DNA of 64,000 nucleotides, taken from positions 83,450 to 147,449 of the forward strand of contig NZ_JAJOMY010000003.1 in NCBI RefSeq assembly GCF_024699945.1. Direction: 5' to 3'. The position numbers and the translations under genes are program-made. Shown here one piece after another: positions 26,673 through 35,082 of this stretch. How positions within the stretch are numbered: the first letter of the stretch is position 1; each line of letters starts with the position of its first letter. The stretch is from Phenylobacterium sp. J426 (lineage in GTDB: Bacteria; Pseudomonadota; Alphaproteobacteria; Caulobacterales; Caulobacteraceae). Under the pieces are notes generated by a model. The model did not search any database and had not been told where the DNA came from. It worked only from the letters and a program-made list of their open reading frames with translations.

Positions 26673-26896
26673 GTGTCTCGTCCCAGCTGGGATGCTAGTC
26701 GATGTAAGATCGGCAACTTCGGCCGCGGCCGGTCAGGGCGACGCGATTTGCCAACGTCAAGCCGACGTCGATCTGTGGACTGGGCTGTCCAACAAGCGGC
26801 CATTCCTTAGCCAGTTGAAAGGTCCAAACCTACGCTGGCGCCGATTAGGAGCGAGCGGGCTCCCCTGCCTCCCTGAACGAGGTTCTGCTACGTGTC
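26673..26896. other. Intergenic left of the IS1182-type element
   Basis: No gene seen. Its right end carries TGTC (26893-26896), the left copy of the element's target duplication. Confidence 0.4.
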
Positions 26897-28460
26897 GAGG
26901 CCGTGTAAAAACTCGCTGCCGGCGCTGAGCCGCTGATGGCAGGCGGGCTAGACGCGCCGCTCCCTCAGGTCCGGATCGCCGCGATCAGCGGCCCCGTTCC
27001 GAGCATCTGCATCACCCGCTTCATGTTGTAGGCGAGGATGTGGAGACTGATCTCCGTCTTCACGTTCGGGAGCCGCTTCATTAGGAAGTGGGTGTGGCCC
27101 ATCCAGGCTTTGATCGTCCCGAAGGGGTGTTCGACGATCCGCCGGCGGGCCCGCATGGCGTAGGGCGCGAGATCCATCCGCCGCTGCAGCGCCTCGATCG
27201 TGGCTTCATGCTCCCAGCGGGTGATCCGGCGCTCGACGCTGGGCGTGCACTGGGGCTTCAGCGCGCAGGCCTGGCAGCTCGCCCGATCCCAGTAGCGATG
27301 CAGGGTGAGCCCCTTCTCGACGGTCGTCATGCGCCGCCGGAGCAGGCTCCCGCCGGGACAGCGATAGGCGTCCTGCTCGGGCACGTAAGCAAAGTCCTGC
27401 TTGCCGAAGCGTCCATCGGCCTTGGCACCTGAGGTGAGCGGCTTGGGCACGTACGGCGTCACGCCGATCTGCTCGCAGGCCAGGATCTCCTCGCCGGAGA
27501 AGTAGCCTCGGTCGGCCAGCATCTCGAGCCGCTCCACGCCCATGGCGTCCTTGGCCTTGCCGCTCATCTCGGCGAGCTGCTGGCGATCGCTGCCCGTGGT
27601 GATCACGTCATGGGCGACGATCAGGTGGTGCTCGGCGTCGACGACGCTCTGGACGTTGTAGCCGACGATGCCGCTGCCGCGGCCGCTCGTGGCCATGGAT
27701 CGCGCGTCCGGATCGGTCAGCGATACCTGGCCGTCAGGGGACGCCTCCACCTGCGCCTCCATCGCCTTCAGCGCCTGCATCTGCGCCCGCAGCGTGGCGA
27801 TCTTGTCCTTGAGCTTCACGGTGCGGGCTTCGACCGCCTCGCCCTCGAGACGGTCGGCGGTGTCCAGCTCCTGGAGATAGCCGGCGATGTGCTCCGCGAC
27901 CTGCTCGATCCGCTTCTTCAGCTTGGCCGGCGTGAAGTTCTTGTCGCGGGTGTTCACCGCCTTGAATTTGCTGCCGTCCACCGCAGCCACCGCCTGAGTG
28001 AACAGGCCGATCTGACGGCACAGCACAATGAAGTGGGCGCAGGCCGCCTGGATCGCTGCGCCGTTGTCCTTCCGGAAGTTGGCGATGGTCTTGTGGTCCG
28101 GCGCGAGCTTCCCCGTCAGCCACATCAGCTCGACGTTGCGCTGTGCTTCGCGCTCCAGCCGCCGGCTCGACTGCACCCGGTTGAGGTAGCCATAGATGTA
28201 TAGCTTCAGCAGCATCGCCGGGTGATACGCCGGCCGGCCCGTCGCAGCCGGGACGATCTCGAAACCCAGGCCGCCGAGATCCAGCTCATCAACGAAGACG
28301 TCGATCAGCCGAGCCGGGTTCTCGTCGCTGACGTAGTCGTCCAGACAGCTGGGAAGCAGCACCGGCTGACGGCGATCTTCACCCTCGACGAAGCGGCTCA
28401 TCAGCGCCTCCCGACCCGTGTGTCAGGAGTCTGCCCTGCTTCGCGTTTTTACACAGCCTC
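26897..28460 (-). mobile_element. IS1182-family insertion sequence, complete
   Basis: The ends carry imperfect inverted repeats: GAGGCCGTGTAAAAACTCG at 26897-26915 and, read inward from 28460, GAGGCTGTGTAAAAACGCG. The element is 1564 bp and contains one transposase. TGTC occurs directly outside both ends (26893-26896 and 28461-28464), consistent with a 4-bp target duplication. Confidence 0.85.
26965..28401 (-). CDS. IS1182-family transposase
   Basis: A 478-residue DDE transposase. The N-terminus (YVSDENPARLIDVFVDELDL) and GRPAYHPAMLLKLYIYGYLN are typical of the family. Catalytic candidates are Asp in AAVDGSKFKAVNT, Asp in MLADRGYFSGEE and Glu in VEHPFGTIKAWMG. A CALKPQC zinc-like motif lies before the last. 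It is full length with no visible lesion, so the element could be active. Confidence 0.93.
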   Translation of the reverse strand: MSRFVEGEDRRQPVLLPSCLDDYVSDENPARLIDVFVDELDLGGLGFEIVPAATGRPAYHPAMLLKLYIYGYLNRVQSSRRLEREAQRNVELMWLTGKLAPDHKTIANFRKDNGAAIQAACAHFIVLCRQIGLFTQAVAAVDGSKFKAVNTRDKNFTPAKLKKRIEQVAEHIAGYLQELDTADRLEGEAVEARTVKLKDKIATLRAQMQALKAMEAQVEASPDGQVSLTDPDARSMATSGRGSGIVGYNVQSVVDAEHHLIVAHDVITTGSDRQQLAEMSGKAKDAMGVERLEMLADRGYFSGEEILACEQIGVTPYVPKPLTSGAKADGRFGKQDFAYVPEQDAYRCPGGSLLRRRMTTVEKGLTLHRYWDRASCQACALKPQCTPSVERRITRWEHEATIEALQRRMDLAPYAMRARRRIVEHPFGTIKAWMGHTHFLMKRLPNVKTEISLHILAYNMKRVMQMLGTGPLIAAIRT

Positions 28461-28615
28461 TGTCGGAAGCGGACCTTTGCAAGGGCTGCTGGCCGGCAGG
28501 GTTCGAACCCGCAGCAAACGAGGTCTGGACCTTTCGGAACTGATCGACGCGGCTAGCTTCGACGCCAAGGACCTGCGCCTCGATTGGGAGGTGGCCGCCC
28601 GCCAAGCAATGACCT

Positions 28616-28993
28616 CTAGGCCCCCTCGGCGCACACGGTACGCACCGCCTGCAGGACCGCGTGCGGTTCGATGGGCTTTTGCAGGCGCGGAGCGTCCTGC
28701 AGGGCTGGTGGGATCATCTCCGCGTCGTACCCGGTGACGAAGATGATCGGCACGCCCCCGGCCTGCAGGCGCTCGGCCGCAACGAAGCTCAGACCGTCGC
28801 CGAGATTTATGTCCACCAGGGCGCAGGTCGGCTTGCGCGCCTCCGCGGCCTGCACCGCATGGTCCGGGTCATAGAAGGGCCCGATCACCCGCGCCCCGGC
28901 GTTCTCGAGGGTCCGCCGCGCGTCATCGGCCAGGTAGTAGTCGTCTTCGAGCACGAGCACCTCGACGCCGACCAGCTGTATCTGAGGGCTCAT
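28616..28993 (-). CDS. Single-domain response regulator
   Basis: A 125-residue receiver: VLVLEDDYYLADDARRTLEN with the acidic pair, phospho-Asp in ALVDINLGDG, Thr in IIFVTGYDAE and Lys in RLQKPIEPH. It has no output domain. The start overlaps the upstream kinase stop (ATGA at 28990-28993), so it is the cognate partner of the HWE kinase. Complete. Confidence 0.9.
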   Translation of the reverse strand: MSPQIQLVGVEVLVLEDDYYLADDARRTLENAGARVIGPFYDPDHAVQAAEARKPTCALVDINLGDGLSFVAAERLQAGGVPIIFVTGYDAEMIPPALQDAPRLQKPIEPHAVLQAVRTVCAEGA

Positions 28994-31011
28994 AAGTCAT
29001 CTCCGATCCGAGACGGGTCGCCTGGAGCGTGCGTCGCCAGAATGCTCGCGCCGTGCACAAGGGGGAAGGAGATCTCGGCCCGGACGCCGCCCGGCAACAG
29101 TTCGACCCGACCCGTGCCGCGCAGCTCATAAGGCACCCGCTGCTGGATCAGCTCTGAGCCGAAGCCGGCGCGGCGCGGGTTGGCGGCGATCATCCGGACG
29201 CCTCTTTCGAGCCAGACAAGTCGCAGCCGATTAGTCTCGCGCTCGCCCCGTTCGAGCCACCAGCGCACCTCCAAGGAGGCGCCGGCCTGGGCGAAGGCTC
29301 CGTACTTGGTCGCGTTGGTAGCCCACTCGTGGATTGCCAGGGTCAGGACTTCGGCGGCCTTGGGCGCCAGTTCAATGTCGGGACCGCTCAAGTCGACGAC
29401 GTCGTCGTCCGTGTTCTGTGCGAGCAGCTCTTCCCGGATCAGCATTTCGAGATCGACGCCCGCGCCAGCCGCTCGGGTGAGCATGGTTTGGGTGCGGGCC
29501 AAAGACGCAAGCCGGCCATCGAGGTGGTCGGCGACGTCCTCAAGATTGTCGCCGGCCTCGATTGTTCGACGCGCCACGGACCGAACGACGGTGAGAATGT
29601 TGCGCACCCGGTGCTGTAGTTCGGCCAGCAGAAGCCTCTGCCGCTCGACCCCGCGTCTCTGTTCGCTGATGTCGATGACGAACTCGACGATCTCGGTGTC
29701 GCTCAGACGACGCGGGGCGAACAGGCCCCACCAGCGCAAGCCGTCCTTGCGGAGATACTGCTTCTCGTGCGGCGTGGACTCGCCGTGCTCGCGCAACTCC
29801 TGCAATGCGACTTCCGACACAGGGTAGAATTCGGGCGGCGTCAGCTCCTGCCACGATTTGCCGATCACTTCGTCGCGGGCGAATCCAGTGAGCCGCAGGA
29901 AGGCGTCGTTGACCTGGCTCAGCCGGAAGTCGGGGCCCCAGAAAAGAACGCCCACCGTGCTGATCGAAATCGCGCTCTGAAGCCGCGCCTCGCTGACACG
30001 CAGCGCCGCCTCGGCCCGTGCGCGCTCTGCTGCGGCCCAGGTGCGTTCGCCGACCTCTCGCACGAGCGAGATCTCAGCCTCCGTCCACAGGCGCGGCGTC
30101 TCGGATTGAACGCCGAGTTCGGCGACCAGTCGACCGCCCTTGACGAGCGGCGCGACGATCGCAGCCTGCACGCCGACCGCGGCCCACGCCGCACGCTCAG
30201 TTGTGTCGAAGCGGGGGTCCGCATTCACGTCGGCGACCGCGAAGCCTTCGCCGCTATAGCGTCTCGCCATCACATCCGTGCCGAAGCTCTCGTAGGTGAA
30301 CCGATCTGGGAAGGGAGCCGGTGCGGGCCGATCCGGAGCCGTAGGCCGTACAAACTGGCCGCGGATCGCCCCTATCTCCGCTCCGCGTTCGCCCGCCACC
30401 TCCGCGTACATCGCGCGGTCGACCCCCAGATGCGCGCCGAGAAGCTGGGTCGTGATCGCCTGCATCTCCCCTGCGTCGGCGTGCGGACGGAGCGCGTCGC
30501 TCAGCTTGAGAAGGAACGCTTGGCGCTCCTCGCTCTGACGCAGCCGCTCTTCCGCGCCTTTCCGGTCGGTGACGTCTTCATAGAGGATGACGACCCGGTC
30601 GCCGCCTGCGGGATAGACGAATGTCTCGAACCAGCGGCCTGGCGGTCCGTGCTGATGTTCGAAACGTCTGGGTGTCCCCGTCTTGGCGACCGCCTCGAAG
30701 GTCTTCGTCCACATCGGGTCGACGAAGGGGAAGACTTCGCTTGCCCTTCGGCCCTTCGCCTCATCGATGGCGATGCCGAACAGGCGCTCGAAGGCCGGGT
30801 TCAACTCCAGGTAAAGCTGGTCGACCGCATGTCCCTGCTCGTCACGAACTAACTCAAGCTCGCAATAGCCCTGGCCCATCGTCTCGAAGACGGCGCGGTA
30901 TCTCTCTTCGGCGGGGGCGGCTCCGTTTCCGGCCGCTGGGCGATCCACTAGCGCCGCCTCCGCCGCAGCCAGGCGCAGGCGGAGTATGTCGATCTCGGTG
31001 GGCTCCTCCAT
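28990..31011 (-). CDS. PAS-GAF-PAS HWE-family histidine kinase
   Basis: A 673-residue soluble kinase. A first PAS is near residues 35-150 (YRAVFETMGQGYCELELV), GAF near 170-330 and a second PAS near 345-460 (GVLFWGPDFRLSQVNDAFLR). The HWE kinase core has LLAELQHRVRNILTVVRS with the His near 465, the HEWATNATKYGA motif near 562 and a WLERGV block that gives the family its W and E. HWE kinases are abundant in alphaproteobacteria and often sense light or stress through PAS/GAF. No Cys-based bilin site is evident. Operon with the downstream receiver. Confidence 0.9.
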   Translation of the reverse strand: MEEPTEIDILRLRLAAAEAALVDRPAAGNGAAPAEERYRAVFETMGQGYCELELVRDEQGHAVDQLYLELNPAFERLFGIAIDEAKGRRASEVFPFVDPMWTKTFEAVAKTGTPRRFEHQHGPPGRWFETFVYPAGGDRVVILYEDVTDRKGAEERLRQSEERQAFLLKLSDALRPHADAGEMQAITTQLLGAHLGVDRAMYAEVAGERGAEIGAIRGQFVRPTAPDRPAPAPFPDRFTYESFGTDVMARRYSGEGFAVADVNADPRFDTTERAAWAAVGVQAAIVAPLVKGGRLVAELGVQSETPRLWTEAEISLVREVGERTWAAAERARAEAALRVSEARLQSAISISTVGVLFWGPDFRLSQVNDAFLRLTGFARDEVIGKSWQELTPPEFYPVSEVALQELREHGESTPHEKQYLRKDGLRWWGLFAPRRLSDTEIVEFVIDISEQRRGVERQRLLLAELQHRVRNILTVVRSVARRTIEAGDNLEDVADHLDGRLASLARTQTMLTRAAGAGVDLEMLIREELLAQNTDDDVVDLSGPDIELAPKAAEVLTLAIHEWATNATKYGAFAQAGASLEVRWWLERGERETNRLRLVWLERGVRMIAANPRRAGFGSELIQQRVPYELRGTGRVELLPGGVRAEISFPLVHGASILATHAPGDPSRIGDDL

Positions 31012-31578
31012 ACGGCATCAACGCACGACAGCCCGGGTTCGTCACCTTCCACGCCCGCTATTTTGAGCTCAAAGTTCTGCCCTCCGGCGGCACACGAAGG
31101 GAGCTGACCGGGCAGCCGCGGATCCGGCTCGCCCTGTGCATTTTCATCGACTGGAAACTTCGCCGCTACGAACGCGCGACGCCAAAGCTGAATCGCGACG
31201 GTCGCTCATCGATCTTGGCAAATCCATGGCGACATCGTCGCTCGACGCGTGGAGATCGGCACCTTACGAATGCGTCCTTGTCTCGAGGAAGTAGAGAGAG
31301 CAGTCCGCCTGTTTAGCCAGAGCTTAGTCCACTGTTTGTCGGACAGGAGACCAACTCCGTGCGACACGACGTTGCGTAGGAGCCAGCGGGCGGAACGAAC
31401 AGGGAATCTCACAATTGACATCGGAGCGTTTGTCGGTGGCGGATCGTTCGGAGCCGCGTCAAAAGACGCCAATCGACCCAGCGAAGTCTTAGCCCTCGGA
31501 CGCGAAGCCAACAGCCCCTGCTGGGCTGACGCTAAGGCGGCGCTGACGCGCCTTGAGCAAACGTGCTATCGTAACGGT
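31012..31578. other. Intergenic, no gene recognised
   Basis: It contains the kinase promoter side and the upstream region of a small gene. I see no supported ORF, RNA gene or repeat. Confidence 0.4.
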
Positions 31579-31764
31579 ATGGATAAGGCTTCGATCTACC
31601 TTGAAAGGGCCAGCAAGGCAGCGGCCGACGCCGCTGGGGAGCCCGACGAAGCGGTACGCGATACGCTCCTTCAGATAGCGGAGACGTGGCTCACGTTGGC
31701 GGAAGGAAGCCTGCTCGAGCGCCGAGCCTTCAGCGGCGGCGAGGAAACGACCAGCGAGGTTTGA
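31579..31764 (+). CDS. Small conserved helical protein, paralog 3 of 3
   Basis: A 61-residue protein from ATG 31579, beginning MDKASIYLERASKAAADAAG and continuing LLQIAETWLTLAEGSLLERR. It aligns with the 1807-1989 protein at the YLERA start and the IAExWxxLA motif. Upstream in-frame codons exist but have a different composition, so the internal ATG is preferred. Function unknown. Confidence 0.6.
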   Translation: MDKASIYLERASKAAADAAGEPDEAVRDTLLQIAETWLTLAEGSLLERRAFSGGEETTSEV

Positions 31765-32194
31765 GCCCTCGCGCGCGAAGCCCACCAGGCCTTGCGAAAC
31801 GTCGGTCCAGCGCTAGTGAAGGGTCGCCGGTCGTCGGCGGTCGCGAGCCATGTAAGCTCAGCGAGACACGCGGCAGACACGATGTCGCCCCGGTCCTCAC
31901 ACTGGCGCTGGCTGCGAACCCGCCCGTGAGCGGCGCACCGCGTCGATGGCGTCGGAGAGCTCGCGCTAATCTTACTCGGTGTCGCTGGACGCTGCCCCGG
32001 CCGTGACCGACGCCGCAGCGCCGCCTCGCCGGCAGGGCGGACGCTTGAGAGCAGCGGCGTCCATTCGATCGTCCATGCCACCTGAACGAATGTCGGTTGA
32101 GGACGACGCCCTCAACTAGCCTTACTGCCGCAAGCAGGCAGTAAGGTGAAGCGGGCCTGCGCCTCTCTCGCCTGCCGCCCGCGACGTGTCGTTG
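31765..32194. other. Intergenic with a hairpin
   Basis: No gene is supported. The perfect inverted repeat at 32120-32146 is annotated separately. Confidence 0.4.
32120..32146. other. Perfect 10-bp inverted repeat
   Basis: CCTTACTGCC (32120-32129) pairs perfectly with GGCAGTAAGG (32137-32146) around a 7-nt loop. No T-tract follows on either strand, so an ordinary intrinsic terminator is unlikely. It may be a protein-binding site or a relic of an insertion. Confidence 0.6.
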
Positions 32195-33460
32195 GGAGGG
32201 CTACGAGGTCGGCGCCGCGCAAGGCGGCGCGGCCCCCGCCCTGGCCGATCTGTCGGTCCTCGTACTTTCCGCCCGAGCAGGCGGAGACTCTGAGGTGGAA
32301 GGCCCGGACGCCGGAGCCGATGACTATCTCGTAAAGCCGTTCTCCTCGCGCGAACTGCTCGCTCGCGTGGGCGCGAACCTCGCCCTCTCAAAGCTACGCC
32401 GGGCGGCTCTGTCGGAATCGAGCGCCCGCACCGCTGAGCTCGAGGCGCTCATAGATGCGGTGCCGGTGGCGGTTTGGTTCACCCATGACCGCGAGGCGCG
32501 TTCCGCCTGGAGCAACGCCTTCGCGGCAAAGATGATGGGGCTCACGCTCGATCGAAACCCCTCGCGTTCGGCTCCGGTAGCGGAAGCGCCCGACCCATTT
32601 CAAAGTCTTCCACGCCGGTGAGCCGGCGAGGACGGCGGACTTGCCGTTGCAGAGCGCTGCCCGCGGCGAGGCCGTGCGAAACCTCGAGCAGGCGGTCCGG
32701 TTCAGCGATGGCTGGATCATCTACCTGCTGACCAATGCGGTGCCGATCCGGGAAGCAGCTGGGGACGTGCGGGGCGCGGTCGCCGCCGCCGTCGAGATCA
32801 CGGAGGCCAAGCGCACGGATGAGCTTCGGAATCTCCTCATCAACGAACTGAACCATCGGGTGAAGAACACCCTTGCCACCGTCCAGTCCCTAGCGATGCA
32901 GACCCTACAGGTTCACGCCAAGCCAGGAGCTTTCACGTAAGCCTTCGAGTCCCGCCTGCTCGCCCTGTCGCGCGTCCACGACCTTCTGACCCGCCAGAGC
33001 TGGTCGGGCGCCGACCTCGGGGAGGTCGCCGAAGGCGTGATCGCACCCTATCGAAACAGCAGCGCCAGCCAGTTCCGGCTCCGTGGGTCGTAGGTGCATC
33101 TGGAACCCCAGACGGCGCTTTCTCTGTCGATGACGTTCCACGAGCTCGCCACGAACGCCGCCAAGTACGGGGCGCTTCACGATCCGAGGGATCGGTGGAC
33201 CTCGAGTGGTCGCTGGCGCCCGAAACCGGTGTCCTGAGGATTCCGTGGCGTGAACAGGGCGGCCCACCTGTCTCGCCTCCGAGCCGCCGCGGCTTCGGTA
33301 CGCGACTCATCGAGCGCGGCTGGCGCGCGAACTCTCCGCCCGGGTGGACATCTCCTTCGATCCTGCGGGGGTCACCTGCGAGATCGTCATGCCGCTTGCG
33401 GATCAGCCTCGCCCCCACCACACACCGGAGCCCGCCTGGGTCGTGGTGGCGTGAGAATGC
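32195..33460 (+). pseudogene. Decayed REC-PAS-HWE histidine kinase
   Basis: Recognisable pieces occur in order. The receiver end is GADDYLVKPFSSRELLARVG. A PAS-like segment follows (IDAVPVAVWFTHDREARSAW). The HWE phospho-acceptor block is LLINELNHRVKNTLATVQSL, and its continuation SRLLALSRVHDLLTRQSWSG comes after an in-frame TAA at 32938-32940. FHELATNAAKYGALHD follows a further TAG near 33091, and there are more frame changes. In-frame stops as well as shifts argue for real decay. The organisation matches alphaproteobacterial REC-HWE proteins. Confidence 0.75.
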
Positions 33461-33616
33461 GTCAAGTCCGCCTCCCACACCGCACCACCCCTGCCTCCTT
33501 CGAAGACCCCGGCGTGGATCGGCGACGATCGGATCGGCGGATTGACCCGCGACTCCGAAGATGGGCGAGTTCCATCTGACATCGCCCTGCGGCCCTCTGG
33601 AGTCGGATTTTAGCTA

Positions 33617-34420
33617 TCAGGTCGCGCCGAGCGTCGCCGGAGGAGGGCGGTCGTCTCGCGCCACCCGCCCGCTGAGGTCTGACGTGCGCGGCAACGGCAC
33701 GTTCGGCAGCAAGTGTTGGAAGTGGTCCTCGACCACCTCATAACATTCGCAGGAGCGCAGACGCAGCCCATCCCTGTCCAACACCTGGATCCGACCGCGC
33801 CGGTATTCGATGAGGCCGTCATCCTGCAACTGGCGCGCTACCGTCGTCACGGTCGTCCGCTGCACCCCAAGCATTTGCGCGAGGCTTTCCTGCGTCATCC
33901 GGATCAAGTCGGTTCCGGCGCGATCATGGGTGCTGAGCAGCCAGCGGCAACAGCGCTGCTCGACATCGTGCAATGCGTTGCAGGCGATGGACTGCATTAG
34001 TTGAGCGATCATGACATCGGCCCAACGCGCGAAGAGGTCGGCGACGCGAGGAGAGCGGCGCTTGGCTTCCTCAATGCCGTCAACGGAGGCGACCAAGGCG
34101 CTCCCGGGCGTCTGCGCCGTGGCATGTCCGAACGCCGGCGTGTGCCCGGTGCTCACGAGGCCTCCAAGAGCGCCCTCGCGCCCGATCGTCGCCGCCTCGA
34201 CCTCGCTCCCATCGCGCAACATCACGAGCAATGAAAGCACTGTTGTCCGACAAGGAAAGTAGGTTTCGCGGACATCGTCGCCGGGCATGAAAAGCGTCTG
34301 CCCACGGCTCAGAGCTACCTGACGGAGATGGGGGGCGAGAACGGCCGCATCGTCCGGGGCCAGCGAGTCCAGGAGGTGGTTCGCGGCGAGGCGTGGGTCC
34401 GGAAGTTGCTGCGTCGTCAA
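33617..34420 (-). CDS. Crp/Fnr family transcriptional regulator
   Basis: A 267-residue regulator if translated from TTG 34420, which has a strong GGGGAGG seven bases upstream; an ATG at 34534 would add 38 unlikely residues. cNMP-fold motifs are RGQTLFMPGDDVRETYFPCR and VEAATIGREGALG, and the HTH is QESLAQMLGVQRTTVTTVAR. The end has a CECYEVVEDHF cysteine pair. It is the same subtype as the gene at 137-850, suggesting paralogs with overlapping DNA sites. Transcribed alone. Confidence 0.85.
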   Translation of the reverse strand: MTTQQLPDPRLAANHLLDSLAPDDAAVLAPHLRQVALSRGQTLFMPGDDVRETYFPCRTTVLSLLVMLRDGSEVEAATIGREGALGGLVSTGHTPAFGHATAQTPGSALVASVDGIEEAKRRSPRVADLFARWADVMIAQLMQSIACNALHDVEQRCCRWLLSTHDRAGTDLIRMTQESLAQMLGVQRTTVTTVARQLQDDGLIEYRRGRIQVLDRDGLRLRSCECYEVVEDHFQHLLPNVPLPRTSDLSGRVARDDRPPPATLGAT

Positions 34421-35082
34421 GATGCGCCCTCCCCGTCGTTCTGACGCGTGGTCGCCTGCGTGAGGATCGTCGCGGAAGGACCCGCTCGCAAGCGTAAAGG
34501 GCGCTGGCCCCACCCCCTCAGGGACCAACGCCAATTGGATGGACGATGTCCGATGTGAGGTAGGTCAGGGCAGGATGACGATGGCGGCAACACCTCGGGG
34601 TTATCGCCGGCGCGGCTGGCGGCGTTTCGACACTCCGCTTCCCACCTGGGGCGTACTTTGCTGATCCGGGTCAGTCCAAACCCTCAGACGCCACGCCTTC
34701 ATCTTCGACCTCCGGGCGCTCGCACAGGGCCAGGGTAGAAACCGTCGGTCTTCATTGAGCACGTTTGTCCAGGTGGCTCGCCGGCCCGTCAGGCTTCGCC
34801 TTGGCTACGACGCCGATGCGGCCGACAGGGCCAGAAGGTTCCCGCCATCGAAAAAGCCACGTCCGAGACTGGATCGCCTCAATTCGACGTTGAACCGCCG
34901 AGCTCTGCGTCCCCAGGAGTGAGTTTAGTGCAACTGGAAGTGATCTTCAGGCACACGCCTGACAACCTACTCTAGATAAACTTAGTCTTTATCACTTGGT
35001 TAACCCTGCAAATCTCACAGCTAGAGATGTAACGCGGTTTGGTCCGGCGATAGTGCCTCGACGCCGCGTGTGGGGACTACAA
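34421..35082. other. Intergenic, upstream of the chemoreceptor
   Basis: Divergent control region of the Crp/Fnr gene and the chemoreceptor. An AT-rich segment (34965-35010) probably holds the receptor promoter. No supported ORF. Confidence 0.4.

Noticed and set aside
28480..28520. tRNA-like T-loop (GGGTTCGAACCC)
   Set aside because: The pseudouridine-arm-like hairpin is present, but no acceptor stem, D-arm or anticodon arm can be folded around it.
34421..34534. Upstream ATG start (34534) for the third Crp/Fnr gene
   Set aside because: No Shine-Dalgarno, and an unlike N-terminus. TTG at 34420 has GGGGAGG at ideal spacing.
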